From NCBI RefSeq assembly GCF_030689645.1, contig NZ_JAUYFU010000039.1, forward strand, positions 1 through 64,000: a stretch of DNA of 64,000 nucleotides. The letters are read 5' to 3'. The position numbers and the translations under genes are program-made. Below the pieces are notes generated by a model that was not told the origin of the DNA, did not search any database, and saw nothing but the letters and a program-made list of their open reading frames with translations. Source of the stretch: Humidesulfovibrio sp. (GTDB lineage Bacteria; Desulfobacterota; Desulfovibrionia; Desulfovibrionales; Desulfovibrionaceae). Every line of letters starts with the position of its first letter. The first letter of the stretch is position 1. Positions 19,452 through 28,135 of this stretch are shown one piece after another.

Positions 19452-20483
19452 CTAGGCCTCCGGCTCCACGCTGGAGTCCACGATGCGCAGGCCCATTTCA
19501 CGCGCCAAGGCGAGGTCGGCCTCGGGCGCAGAGCCCGCAAGGGTCAGGTAGTCGCCGATCATGAGCCCGCTGGCCCCGGAAGCGAAAAGCTGTTGCTGGC
19601 CCTCCCCGCCCGCCGGGCCGAACACAGGCCCCCGGCCGCCGCACACACGGAGGTTGGCCGTGGGCAGCATGAGCCGGAACAGGGCCAGGATATGCAGAGC
19701 CTCGGCAGCCGAAAGCACAGGCCGGTGCTCCATGCGCGTGCCCGCGATGGGCATGAGGAAATTCATGGGCACGTTCGAAACGCCCAGTTCGCGCAGGGTC
19801 AGGGCCAGCTCCGCGCGTTGTTCCCAGCTCTCGCCCAGGCCGAAGATGCCGCCGGAACACACGAAGAACCCCTCGGCCAGGGCCAGGCGCACGGCCTCGA
19901 CGTCCTCCTCGTAGTCGTGGGTGGTGCAGATCTGCGGGAAAAAACTGCGCGCCACTTCGAGATTGTGGTGCACGCCGGAAAGTCCCGCGTCCCTTAGGCG
20001 CGACAGCCGCTCGCGGCTCAGGACGCCCACGGAGACGTCCGCGGCCAGCCCGGCCTCGCGAACCAGGCGCACGGACTCAAGGAGCTGGGCGAACTCGGCT
20101 TCCGTGGGCGCAAGGCCGCTGGACACTATGCCGAAGCGCGAGGCTCCGCGCGCCTTCATGGCGCTTGCAGCGCGCCCGATCTCTTGCGGGTCCAGAAAGG
20201 CGTGGCGCGGGCTGTCGGTCTTGTGCCGGGAAGACTGGGCGCAGAAGGCGCAGTCCTCTGTGCAGGCGCCGCTTTTGGCGTTGACGATGGCGCAGAGGTG
20301 CAGGTCCTGGCGGAAATATTTTGCGCGAACGGCCCGCGCGCCCTCAAAAAGACGCGGCAGATCGCTCCCGGCGCAGCCTGTCACGGCGCAGAGGGCGTCC
20401 CGGTCCAGGGCGCGGCTCTCCAAGGCCAGGGAGATGGCCCTGTCCAGAGAGTCCTGCTGGTTTTCAGCGCTTGAGCAGCTCAT
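19452..20483 (-). CDS. bioB: Biotin synthase BioB (radical SAM), atypical auxiliary-cluster residues
   Basis: The 343-residue protein is a radical SAM enzyme that inserts sulfur into dethiobiotin. The SAM-cluster motif is CTEDCAFC (Cys74, 78, 81), followed by AQSSRHKT as in BioB. Compared with E. coli BioB, the [2Fe-2S] ligands Cys97 and Cys128 align with Gly118 and Asp149, while Cys188 is kept as Cys209 and Arg260 as Arg279. Extra cysteines occur at 186 (QICTTHD) and 281 (LRVCGG). This pattern recalls the anaerobe-type (type II) BioB described with a different auxiliary cluster. The gene overlaps the end of rsmI by 20 bases. Confidence 0.88.
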   Translation of the reverse strand: MSCSSAENQQDSLDRAISLALESRALDRDALCAVTGCAGSDLPRLFEGARAVRAKYFRQDLHLCAIVNAKSGACTEDCAFCAQSSRHKTDSPRHAFLDPQEIGRAASAMKARGASRFGIVSSGLAPTEAEFAQLLESVRLVREAGLAADVSVGVLSRERLSRLRDAGLSGVHHNLEVARSFFPQICTTHDYEEDVEAVRLALAEGFFVCSGGIFGLGESWEQRAELALTLRELGVSNVPMNFLMPIAGTRMEHRPVLSAAEALHILALFRLMLPTANLRVCGGRGPVFGPAGGEGQQQLFASGASGLMIGDYLTLAGSAPEADLALAREMGLRIVDSSVEPEA

Positions 20484-21417
20484 AAATTTCCTTCACGCCC
20501 ATGCCGGGAATCCGCTCGGCCACGCGCCGGGCCACCTCGCGCGGCTTGCCGCCACGCTCGCGCTCCTCGGCCAGCACGGCCTCCAGAACAGCCTTGGGAT
20601 CAGCAGCAGCGCCCTGTCCGGCTGCCTGTCCGGGCACCTGCGGCAGCGGCCCGAAAGCCTCCGGCCCGATGATCACCGTGACCTCGCCCAAAACGTCCAA
20701 CGGCGCGGAAGCCAACGCACCCAGACGCCCCAGGATAAACTCCTCGTATTGCTTGGTCAATTCCCGGCACACGGCGAACTCGCGGTCGCCCAGCGCCCCG
20801 GCGGCCAAGGCCAGGGTGGCGGAGAGGCGGTCCTTGCGCTCGAAAAAGATCAGGCTTGCGCCCGTGGCCGCATGGCGGGCAAGCAGCTTTTGCGCCTGGC
20901 CCTTCTGCCTGGGCAGGAAGCCAAGAAAAGTAAAGGGCGCAGGCGGCAAACCGCTGGCCGAAAGAGCCACCGCCGGGGCGAAGGGGCCAGGCAGGGACGT
21001 GACCAGGAGGCCGCCCAGGCGGCAGGCGCGCACCAGCCGGTAGCCGGGGTCGGAGAGCACTGGAGTGCCTGCGTCGGAGATAAGGGCCACGGCCTGTCCG
21101 CCCGCGATCATCTCCATGACCTGGGGAATACGCCCGGCCTCGTTGTGCTCGTGCAGGCTGAAAAAGCCCGCGTGCCCGGCGCGCACAAGCCCCTGGCGGC
21201 GAAAAAAAAGCCCAGCCCGGCGCGTGTCCTCGGCCAGCACCACGTGGGCGCGCGTCAGCACGTGCGCCGCGCGCGGCGAAAGATCGCCCGCGTTGCCGAT
21301 GGGCGTAGCCACCAGATACAGGCCCGGCGCCAGGGGCGTCAGCGCCGGAGGCGGAGCGGAAGAAGCCGGAGCCGCCGGGCTGGCGGCAGGTGCGGAGGCG
21401 TCGTCGAGCTGCGCCAT
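20464..21417 (-). CDS. rsmI: 16S rRNA (cytidine-1402 2'-O)-methyltransferase RsmI
   Basis: The 317-residue protein is a tetrapyrrole-methylase-fold RNA methyltransferase. Diagnostic segments are LYLVATPIGNAGDLSPRA, VLAEDTRRAG, LISDAGTPVLSDPGYRLV and the FFERKDRL region. It modifies C1402 in the ribosomal decoding centre. The first 28 residues are a low-complexity Ala/Pro stretch not found in most homologues. It starts 2 bases after the upstream HD gene. Confidence 0.93.
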   Translation of the reverse strand: MAQLDDASAPAASPAAPASSAPPPALTPLAPGLYLVATPIGNAGDLSPRAAHVLTRAHVVLAEDTRRAGLFFRRQGLVRAGHAGFFSLHEHNEAGRIPQVMEMIAGGQAVALISDAGTPVLSDPGYRLVRACRLGGLLVTSLPGPFAPAVALSASGLPPAPFTFLGFLPRQKGQAQKLLARHAATGASLIFFERKDRLSATLALAAGALGDREFAVCRELTKQYEEFILGRLGALASAPLDVLGEVTVIIGPEAFGPLPQVPGQAAGQGAAADPKAVLEAVLAEERERGGKPREVARRVAERIPGMGVKEIYELLKR

Positions 21418-21419
21418 GC

Positions 21420-22664
21420 CTAGTCGAAGTCCGCCAGAAGCGCGCCCACCTGGATGCCCATGACCTCCGGGCGGTGCTCGTACATCTGCCGGATGCGCCA
21501 GCGGGCCTGGTGCAGCTGCTCGTTGTTGATGCCGTTCCTCAGCGCCGTGTCGGCCTCAATGAAGGCGGCCAGACGGTCGCACATCTTGAGCAGCGGCCCG
21601 TCCTTGGGATCCAGCTCGTCCAGGTTCTTCGGCCCGCGCAGATCGGATTCGGTGACATGGCGGACCTCTCCGCCCTCATGCACGGTGGCGATGAATTCGG
21701 AGCCCACGCTCAGGCCCAGCAGATAGCCCAGGCGCTCGGCCAGATCCTCGCAGCCGCCGCTCTTGAGCGGACCGATGATCTTGCGCTCCAGCTCCTGCGT
21801 CTCGTACTGCTTGATAAGCTCGCCGATGGAGGCGTCGGAGGTCTTCACGGGCGAGATGATGTCGCGGGTGAGCAGCTCCGGCAGGTCGTGGAACAGGCCA
21901 GTGAAGAAATTGTTGTGCCGCCTTGCCTGGCAGGCCCCGGCCTCCACGCTGAAAAACCAGGAATACGTGGCAACCAGGAACATGTGCCCAAGCACCGTAG
22001 TCTCCGGCACGCGGGGGGTCTGCGACCAACGCTTCTGGAAGCGCAGCTGACCCGCACGCGCAGCGAAGCGGCTGAACTCGTTATCCCCGCTCAGAAGCTC
22101 CGCAACACCTGGGATGTCCGTCAATCCACGCAGGCGCGTCTGGAAGCTCTCCTCAATCTCCGGCATCTCCTCGTCCTGCGGATTCAGGGGCTTGAGCACC
22201 CGGAACTCGGAGTAGGAGGCGTACAGGTGCGCCGCCATGAGGATGCGCCGGGACAGGGTCTTCTCCTCCGGCTCCATGAGCGCCTCGGTCATGCGCTCCC
22301 AGAAGTCCGGGCCAAGGGGCGCCAGCCTGGGCTTCAGCTGCGGCAGCACCCACTGGGTGAGCTTCTGGTAGTCCTCGCGGTTGGCCTTGATTTTGTAGAA
22401 CACCGGCGGCTTGATGTCGGTGATGACCAGGCGGTAGAAATAGTCGAAGAGCCCGCCCTCGATGGTCTCCTCCACCAAGGCCAGGCGTTCGGCCTGCTCC
22501 ATCCCCGCAGTGACGCGGGTGAGCAGCATCCAGGCCACGATCATCTTGTGGGCCTGCTTGTCCACCTCCATGAGCTCCATGGGGCGCAGGCGGTCGTTCC
22601 AGCGCTTCATGAACGCGCCGGAGAACACAAGCTGCAGCAAGCTCTTGCGGATAACGGTCGACAT
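21420..22664 (-). CDS. HD-domain protein (putative metal-dependent phosphohydrolase)
   Basis: The 414-residue protein has an HD-type domain in its middle: LGHMFLVATYSWF (first His), NNFFTGLFHDLPELLTRDIISPVK (HD pair) and KMCDRLAAFIEAD (late Asp). The first 180 residues are conserved-looking but I recognise no domain. The HD pattern is close to that of the YfbR-like protein at 7044-7727. Substrate unknown; it is likely cotranscribed with rsmI and bioB. Confidence 0.72.
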   Translation of the reverse strand: MSTVIRKSLLQLVFSGAFMKRWNDRLRPMELMEVDKQAHKMIVAWMLLTRVTAGMEQAERLALVEETIEGGLFDYFYRLVITDIKPPVFYKIKANREDYQKLTQWVLPQLKPRLAPLGPDFWERMTEALMEPEEKTLSRRILMAAHLYASYSEFRVLKPLNPQDEEMPEIEESFQTRLRGLTDIPGVAELLSGDNEFSRFAARAGQLRFQKRWSQTPRVPETTVLGHMFLVATYSWFFSVEAGACQARRHNNFFTGLFHDLPELLTRDIISPVKTSDASIGELIKQYETQELERKIIGPLKSGGCEDLAERLGYLLGLSVGSEFIATVHEGGEVRHVTESDLRGPKNLDELDPKDGPLLKMCDRLAAFIEADTALRNGINNEQLHQARWRIRQMYEHRPEVMGIQVGALLADFD

Positions 22665-22700
22665 CAGATCCCTCCAGGGGTGAACGTGGTGGAAAGCCTA

Positions 22701-22738
22701 CCCCGCTTCCCCCCCGGACTGCAAGGGGGGGAGGCGGG
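22701..22738. other. Strong GC-rich hairpin between rlmD and the HD gene
   Basis: CCCCGCTTCCCCCC at 22701-22714 pairs with GGGGGGAGGCGGGG at 22725-22738 (one G-U pair, 10-base loop). There is no T-run on either side, so it may slow or partly stop transcription or protect the rlmD mRNA end rather than be a classical terminator. Confidence 0.5.
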
Positions 22739-22765
22739 GACATGAGGCGGATCGCCGCCGTCCGA

Positions 22766-24310
22766 CTATCTGGGCGTGAACAAGGCCAGGCACTCGGCGT
22801 GGGCCGTGTGCGGGAACAGGTCCACGGCGCGCACCACCGCGAGATCGAAACCGCCGCCCTCGCCGGCCAGCAGGCCCGCGTCGCGCGCCAGGGTGGCCGG
22901 GTTGCACGACACGTAGACCAGCCGCGAAGGCTTGGTGCGGTTCAGCCAGGCGATGAGCCCGTTGTCCAGGCCCTCGCGCGGGGGGTCCACCACCACAACG
23001 TCGGCCTTGGTGTAGCCCTCTGGCAGGCGCTCGGGCACGGCGCTTTCGCCGGTCAGATCCGCGCGGATGAAGCGGCAGTTCTCCACCTTGTTCACGCGGG
23101 CGTTGGCCTCGGCGTCGGCCACGGCGGACGGGTTGGCCTCCAGGCCCAGCACCTTGCCTGCGTGGCCGGCCAGGAACAGGGCGATGCCGCCGCCGCCGCA
23201 GTACAAGTCGTAGACCACGTCCTTGGGCGCCAGGTCGGCCAGTTCGCGCAGGCCGGAATACAGCCCAAGAGCCCCGCCGGTGCAGGTCTGGAAAAAGGCG
23301 TCGGCGCTGACGGAATAACGCACGTCCTCAAGGCCCTCGATGAGGGCGCTTTCGCCCAGGGCCAGAACCGTGCGCTCGGACAGGGCCAGGCCGTCGGCGC
23401 GCCCCCGCTCGGCGTGGACGAAGCCAACAACCTTGGGGAAACGCTGCATAAGCGCCGCGCCCAGGCTGAACAAAGCCAGGGCCGGGGCGCTGTCCGCCGG
23501 GACCGGCGCGGTGATGAGCTGGGCAAGGTACTTGTCCTGGTGCACGCTGTGGCGCAGCACCAGGTGCCGCAGAAGGCCCAGGCCGGTGCGGCGGTCATAG
23601 GCCGCAAAGCCCGCCTCGCGGCAGGCCTGCCGCACGGCGTCCATTATTTCGTAACCTTCCTGCGGAAAGATGGCGCAGGCCGACACGTCGAACACGCGGC
23701 CCGGATCGGCCTTGCTGTAGAGGCCCAGACGCAGGGAATCGCCCATGCCCTGGAAGGCGAACTCCATCTTGTTGCGGAAGCCGGTGCTGCTGGGCGCAGG
23801 CAGGGCGGGCAGCACAGTGGCGGGCTCCACCCGGCCAATGCGCTTCAGAGCCTCAAGGATCTGGCGCTCCTTCCAGTAGAGCTGCCGGGCCGGGGCCAGG
23901 GTCTGCAACGGACAGCCGCCGCAGACTTCGGAATGCGGGCACAGGGGTTCGACTGCGTCTGGCGAAGGCGTAAGCACCTCGACCGCCACGGCTTCGGCGT
24001 GGCGGCGGTGCATGCGGGTGATGCGCGCGCTCACGATTGATCCGGGCAGGCCGCTGGCCACAAACACGGCCATGCCCGCGCCCTCCTGTCCTTCGGGCAT
24101 GCGGGCCACGCCCGCGCCGCCCAGGGCCAGGGTGTCGATGGTCAAGGTGAGGGTCTGGCCCTCTAGGGGATGGGCTTCGCGCTCCTTAAGCGTGCGCTGG
24201 TGTTGGCCGCCGCTGCGGGTCTGGCCGGGACCGCGACGGGCCGCGCCGCGTCCATTGCGCGCCGAGGGTGCGGAACGTTTCGGGGTCTTTTTCGACTTGG
24301 AGTTGCTCAC
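22766..24310 (-). CDS. rlmD: 23S rRNA (uracil-C5)-methyltransferase, RlmD/RumA-type
   Basis: The 514-residue enzyme has a basic low-complexity N-terminus (1-50), a TRAM domain and a SAM methyltransferase domain. The Fe-S cysteines appear in CPHSEVCGGC, the SAM loop in DLYCGGGGIALFLAG, the target-binding motif in VVVDPPREGLD and the catalytic cysteine in VYVSCNPATLARD. RlmD-type function (U1939) is the usual call, but RlmCD-type specificity cannot be excluded. It overlaps the upstream DUF3108 gene by 4 bases (ATGA). Confidence 0.9.
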   Translation of the reverse strand: MSNSKSKKTPKRSAPSARNGRGAARRGPGQTRSGGQHQRTLKEREAHPLEGQTLTLTIDTLALGGAGVARMPEGQEGAGMAVFVASGLPGSIVSARITRMHRRHAEAVAVEVLTPSPDAVEPLCPHSEVCGGCPLQTLAPARQLYWKERQILEALKRIGRVEPATVLPALPAPSSTGFRNKMEFAFQGMGDSLRLGLYSKADPGRVFDVSACAIFPQEGYEIMDAVRQACREAGFAAYDRRTGLGLLRHLVLRHSVHQDKYLAQLITAPVPADSAPALALFSLGAALMQRFPKVVGFVHAERGRADGLALSERTVLALGESALIEGLEDVRYSVSADAFFQTCTGGALGLYSGLRELADLAPKDVVYDLYCGGGGIALFLAGHAGKVLGLEANPSAVADAEANARVNKVENCRFIRADLTGESAVPERLPEGYTKADVVVVDPPREGLDNGLIAWLNRTKPSRLVYVSCNPATLARDAGLLAGEGGGFDLAVVRAVDLFPHTAHAECLALFTPR

Positions 24311-25071
24311 TGTGCCGCCTTGTTTTTCGGGGGTTCATACCCGGTAAGTTCCATGGAGAAATGGCCGACCACCACCTTGCTCTTCACGCGCACGGGAATG
24401 CGCCGGGCATCGTTGGTGATCCAGACCTGAAGGGTCGCATTGGGGCTCTTGCGGAACACCCCGCCAATATCGCGCACATCCGGCTCCACAAGCAGCGTGT
24501 CGAACTCGCCCGCCGGGGTGCTAATCTTTTCGCGGCGCACCACCCGGGCCTTGCCGGTGATGCTCTTCTCGCCGTCGGTCACGGGCGCATAGAAATCATA
24601 GCCCACGCTGAGCGGCTTGGTGCGGAACAAAAACAGCATGGACAGGGGGTCGAAGGTGCCATTGGGGATGACCACGGCGCTTTTCAACGCGCCCTTGCTG
24701 TAGCGGTAGGCCACGTTGCCGTTCTTGTCGAAGCGCACCACGTAGTTGCGCACGTAATCACCCTCGCTCTGGTCCTTGCGGTACAGAATGGCATGCGTCA
24801 CCGCCGGGTCCACATAAGACTCGATGGAGTCGCGCACCTTGTAGAAAGTGTCCACAAAGGGCGTGCTTTTCGCCAAGGCCCGGAAGTGCAGTGCCTGGCG
24901 GCCCTCCACAGGCCCGGACTCCAGGGTCTCCAGGGTGGCGGAGCCCGCCAGGATGAAGGTCCAGTAGATGTTGTAGCTGAGCTTCTCGCCAGGGCCGAAG
25001 GGGATGCCGGCCCGGGCCGGAGCGCCCCACACGAGGACCAGAAGGACCGTCAGGGCCAGAATACGCTTCAT
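24307..25071 (-). CDS. DUF3108 periplasmic protein
   Basis: The 254-residue protein has a clear signal peptide (cleavage near APARAG, residue 21) and the DUF3108 features: EKLSYNIYWTFILAGSATLE and the Asp/Arg-rich strand pattern ending with RIPVRVKSKVVVGHFSMELTGY. DUF3108 proteins are predicted beta-rich cell-envelope proteins of unknown role. The start at 25071 begins the signal peptide; an upstream in-frame start is less likely. Confidence 0.8.
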   Translation of the reverse strand: MKRILALTVLLVLVWGAPARAGIPFGPGEKLSYNIYWTFILAGSATLETLESGPVEGRQALHFRALAKSTPFVDTFYKVRDSIESYVDPAVTHAILYRKDQSEGDYVRNYVVRFDKNGNVAYRYSKGALKSAVVIPNGTFDPLSMLFLFRTKPLSVGYDFYAPVTDGEKSITGKARVVRREKISTPAGEFDTLLVEPDVRDIGGVFRKSPNATLQVWITNDARRIPVRVKSKVVVGHFSMELTGYEPPKNKAAQ

Positions 25072-25245
25072 ATATGTCAGAGTGCGGTCTGGCACGGCGA
25101 TTGTCAAGCCTGGGCAACCTTGGCCCATGGTTCACTCATGCGCGCCTGGCCGCTTGCCTAGCCCGGCCAGACCGGGCTATGGTGAGTGCAACCGCCCGGC
25201 GTTCATCCCCTTGTGGGCGGGCTACAATCCTCAGAGGAGTGCCGC

Positions 25246-25743
25246 ATGCTGTTTCGGAAAAGGGCCTGGGATTTGATGCGCGATGAGTTTGCCACGGTGG
25301 ACGAATCCGCCAGTCTGGCCGAGGCCGTGCGCGCCCTGCGCGAGAGCCAGAAGAAAACGCCGGAAAACAACATCGTCCTGGTCATGGGCAAAACCGGCAG
25401 CAAGGAGGGCGTGCTCAAGGGCGTGGTTTCCGTGTGGACAGTGTTGACCGCACTCGATGAATGCGTCCTGCGCGACCCAGACCTCAAGGTGGTCAAGGAA
25501 AGCGATTTCGACAAGACTTTTGCGCGGGCCAGCGCCGTATGCACCCATACGTCCCTTGCCGGCCACATGGACCCGGACGTGCCGACGCTGAAGCCCAACG
25601 ACCCCCTGCCCGTGGTGCTGGAGCTGTTTTTGCGCCGCAAGCGCGGCTGGGCCGTGGTTCAGGAAAATGGCAAGGTCCTGGGCGTCATCCTGGTGGCCGA
25701 CCTGTACCGCGAGCTTTCAGCGGACATGGTGGCCGCCTTCTAA
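25246..25743 (+). CDS. CBS-domain protein
   Basis: The 165-residue protein consists of two CBS motifs: the first begins at AWDLMRDEFATVDESASLAEAV, the second around VPTLKPNDPLPVVLELFLRRKRGWAVVQENGKVLGVILVADL. Such Bateman modules bind adenine nucleotides and regulate partners. No catalytic domain is attached. AGAGGAG precedes the ATG at 25246. Its last 27 bases overlap the end of tupC on the other strand. Confidence 0.82.
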   Translation: MLFRKRAWDLMRDEFATVDESASLAEAVRALRESQKKTPENNIVLVMGKTGSKEGVLKGVVSVWTVLTALDECVLRDPDLKVVKESDFDKTFARASAVCTHTSLAGHMDPDVPTLKPNDPLPVVLELFLRRKRGWAVVQENGKVLGVILVADLYRELSADMVAAF

Positions 25744-26457
25744 ATCACTTCCGGGTCCGGGACGCGCAGTTCCGGACCCCCCCTGCTCAATTCCGCTGAT
25801 GATGCGGCCCTCGTCCAGGGTCAACACCGCATCCGCGCAGGAATCCAGCCAGCCCAAGTCGTGGCTGGAGAGGACCAGCGTCGTGCCATAGGCCGCGCGC
25901 GCGGCCATGACGGCGGCCTTCACGAACTCCGTGCTGGCGCGGTCCAGTCCGGCTGTGGGTTCGTCAAGCAGCAGCGCTGCTGGCTTCAATATCAGCCGCG
26001 CGGCCAGGGCCACGCGCCGGGCCTCGCCGCCGGAAAGCTGCCGCCAGGAGCGGCCCGCGTATTCGCCTGCGTCGAGCCCCACCAGGGCCAAGGCGTTGGC
26101 AATGGCCTCCCTGGACGCTGGCAGCCCGCGCAGCTTGAGGCCATAGGCCACGTTGGCCGCAACCGAGCGTGAGAGCAGGCAGGTGTCTTGCCCCAGCAGC
26201 ACGGCCTTGCGGCGCAGCAAGTGCACGCCGCCATGCGCGCAGGCGTCCACCAGGACGCCATCGAACTCCAAGCTGCCCGAGCGCTGCGCCAGCAAAAAAC
26301 CCAAAAGTTTCAGCAGGGTGCTTTTGCCACTGCCATTGTGCCCCGCTAGGCCCAGAATGCCGCCGCGCGCGATCTCAAGCTCAGAAACGCGCAGCACGGC
26401 CTCGCCTGCACCATAAGCGACTTCGATGTCCTTCAGCCGGTACAACGGCCCGTTCAT
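25717..26457 (-). CDS. tupC: Tungstate ABC transporter ATP-binding protein
   Basis: The 246-residue ATPase has Walker A GHNGSGKST, signature QLSGGEARR and Walker B LLLDEPTAGLD, followed by the switch histidine in LVLSSHDLGWL. It overlaps the permease gene by 4 bases (ATGA), forming the tupA-tupB-tupC operon. The assignment to tungstate rather than molybdate rests on the TupA-like binding protein. Confidence 0.88.
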   Translation of the reverse strand: MNGPLYRLKDIEVAYGAGEAVLRVSELEIARGGILGLAGHNGSGKSTLLKLLGFLLAQRSGSLEFDGVLVDACAHGGVHLLRRKAVLLGQDTCLLSRSVAANVAYGLKLRGLPASREAIANALALVGLDAGEYAGRSWRQLSGGEARRVALAARLILKPAALLLDEPTAGLDRASTEFVKAAVMAARAAYGTTLVLSSHDLGWLDSCADAVLTLDEGRIISGIEQGGSGTARPGPGSDLEGGHHVR

Positions 26458-27167
26458 GCGCACCCCCGGTAATCCGCAGCCGCGCGCGAGCGCAGCAGCC
26501 CCACCACGAGATTCACCACAAGCGCCACCAGCATGAGCACAATGCCCAGAGCGATGCCGCTGGCGAACTCGCCCTTGCCGGTCTCCAGGGCAATGGCCGT
26601 GGTGATGGTGCGCGTCTGCCACTTGATGTTGCCGCCCACCATCATGGCGATGCCCACCTCGCTGACGATGCGCCCAAAGGCCGAGGCGGCGGCAAGGGCC
26701 ATGGCGAAGCGCGCCTCGGAGAGGGTGGCGAAGAGCAACTGCATGCGGTCCGCGCCGAGGGAAAGCACGGTCTGGGTCAGGCGCACGTCGGTGGACTCCA
26801 CCGCCGTGGCGGTCATGGCGATGATGATGGGCAGACCCAGGAGGGTGAGGCCGATGGCCATGCCCGGCAGGGAGAACAGAAGCCCCCACTCGCCCAGCGG
26901 ACCGCGCGAAGTGAACAGGGCGTAAACCATGAGCCCGATGACCACGGTGGGCAGGGAGAGCATCCAATCCACAAAAAGCCGCGCCACGCGGCGGCCAGGA
27001 AAGCGGAAGTGCCCCAGGGCGAACCCCAGGGGCAATCCCAAAACAAGGCTTGCGGCCAGGGCCAAGGCCGTGACGCTGGCCGTGGCCCAGACCGCCGAGA
27101 AGGTCTCGGGGTCCAGGGCCAGCAAAAGCGCCACGGCCTTGGTCAGGCCCTCGCTGAAATAGTCCAC
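26454..27167 (-). CDS. tupB: Tungstate ABC transporter permease
   Basis: The 237-residue protein has about five membrane helices and the BPD_transp_1 EAA-type loop. SLPTVVIGLMVYALF and ALAAASAFGRIVSEVGIAMMVGGN are typical of TupB/WtpB permeases. It starts 18 bases after tupA. Confidence 0.9.
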   Translation of the reverse strand: MDYFSEGLTKAVALLLALDPETFSAVWATASVTALALAASLVLGLPLGFALGHFRFPGRRVARLFVDWMLSLPTVVIGLMVYALFTSRGPLGEWGLLFSLPGMAIGLTLLGLPIIIAMTATAVESTDVRLTQTVLSLGADRMQLLFATLSEARFAMALAAASAFGRIVSEVGIAMMVGGNIKWQTRTITTAIALETGKGEFASGIALGIVLMLVALVVNLVVGLLRSRAAADYRGCA

Positions 27168-27185
27168 CTGCTTTACGTTTCCTTG

Positions 27186-28001
27186 TTATTTGGCTGCATT
27201 GGGTGTGAAGAGCTGCCTGCCTTGCACCTTGAAGTCCGCAATGGCCTTCTGGCCCACCGGGGAAAGGAACCAGCCCATGAGTTTCTTGGCCGCATCGTGC
27301 TTGATCTTTGCGCACTTGGGCGAAAGCAGGATGATGCTGTACTGGTTGCGCAGGGTCAGGTCGCCCTCGGACAGGACCACCAGGCCGGACTTGCCATGGT
27401 GCTTGGCCTCATAGGCGATCCAGGTGCCGCGGTCGGTGATGGTGTAGGCTCCGCGCTCGGCGGCCATGCCCAGGGTGGTCAACATGCCCTGGCCCACCTG
27501 GATGTACCAGGATTCCTTGTCCGGGGACAGGCCGGCGGCCTTCCACAAGCCAAGCTCCAGCTTGTGCGTGCCGGAGTCGTCGCCGCGGCTGGCGAAGGAC
27601 GCCTTGGTCTCGGCAATGGCCTTGAGCGCATCGCCCGCGCCCTTGCCCTTGATCTTGGCGGCGTCCTTGGCAGGGCCGACGATGATAAAGTCGTTGTACA
27701 TGAATTCCTTGCGCAGAATGCCGTGCCCGTCATCGATAAATTTCTTTTCCGCGCCGGGAGCATGGACCATGAGCACGTCCACGTCGCAATTCTTGCCGTG
27801 CTCCAGGGCCTTGCCCGTGCCTACGGCGGTCCAACGCATCTCAAGGCCAGCGTCCTTCAACACTTTCGGGGCCAAGTAGTCGAGCAGGCCGGTGTCCGCG
27901 GTGCTGGTGGTGGTGCCCACCAGGATGGTCTCGGCGGCCAGCGCGCTGCCGGTAAAGGCCAGCAGGGCCAGCAGGGTCAGGGTGACAGTAAGTTTACGCA
28001 T
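27186..28001 (-). CDS. tupA: Tungstate-binding periplasmic protein
   Basis: The 271-residue protein has a signal peptide ending at ALAAE (about residue 21) and the TupA signature TTTSTADTGLLDYL right after it, in which the TTTS loop binds the oxyanion. Further TupA features are FNDFIIVGP-like YNDFIIVGP and SRGDDSGTH. The start at 28001 is preferred to the ATG two codons upstream, because the GGAGG site lies 7 bases before it and only 1 base before the other. In sulfate reducers tungstate supplies W-formate dehydrogenase. Confidence 0.92.
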   Translation of the reverse strand: MRKLTVTLTLLALLAFTGSALAAETILVGTTTSTADTGLLDYLAPKVLKDAGLEMRWTAVGTGKALEHGKNCDVDVLMVHAPGAEKKFIDDGHGILRKEFMYNDFIIVGPAKDAAKIKGKGAGDALKAIAETKASFASRGDDSGTHKLELGLWKAAGLSPDKESWYIQVGQGMLTTLGMAAERGAYTITDRGTWIAYEAKHHGKSGLVVLSEGDLTLRNQYSIILLSPKCAKIKHDAAKKLMGWFLSPVGQKAIADFKVQGRQLFTPNAAK

Positions 28002-28030
28002 GTGCATTCCTCCAGATTGGGGGTCAGAAG

Positions 28031-28069
28031 TGGCATATGTCATCATTGATTCATGCCACAAATGACATA
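28031..28069. promoter_or_regulatory. Compound inverted repeat upstream of tupA (candidate oxyanion-responsive operator)
   Basis: Two nested inverted repeats are seen: TATGTCAT (28036-28043) with ATGACATA (28062-28069), and TGGCAT (28031-28036) with ATGCCA (28053-28058). They lie 30-68 bases upstream of tupA. A tungstate-responsive regulator (TunR) is known for tup/mod genes in Desulfovibrio, so this is a reasonable binding-site candidate; I have not matched it to the published motif. Confidence 0.55.
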
Positions 28070-28135
28070 AGACCAACGCCGCTGTAAAGACCCGCCGGGA
28101 CAATCCGCTTTTGGCACCGCAGCCGTTGCCGGCGC

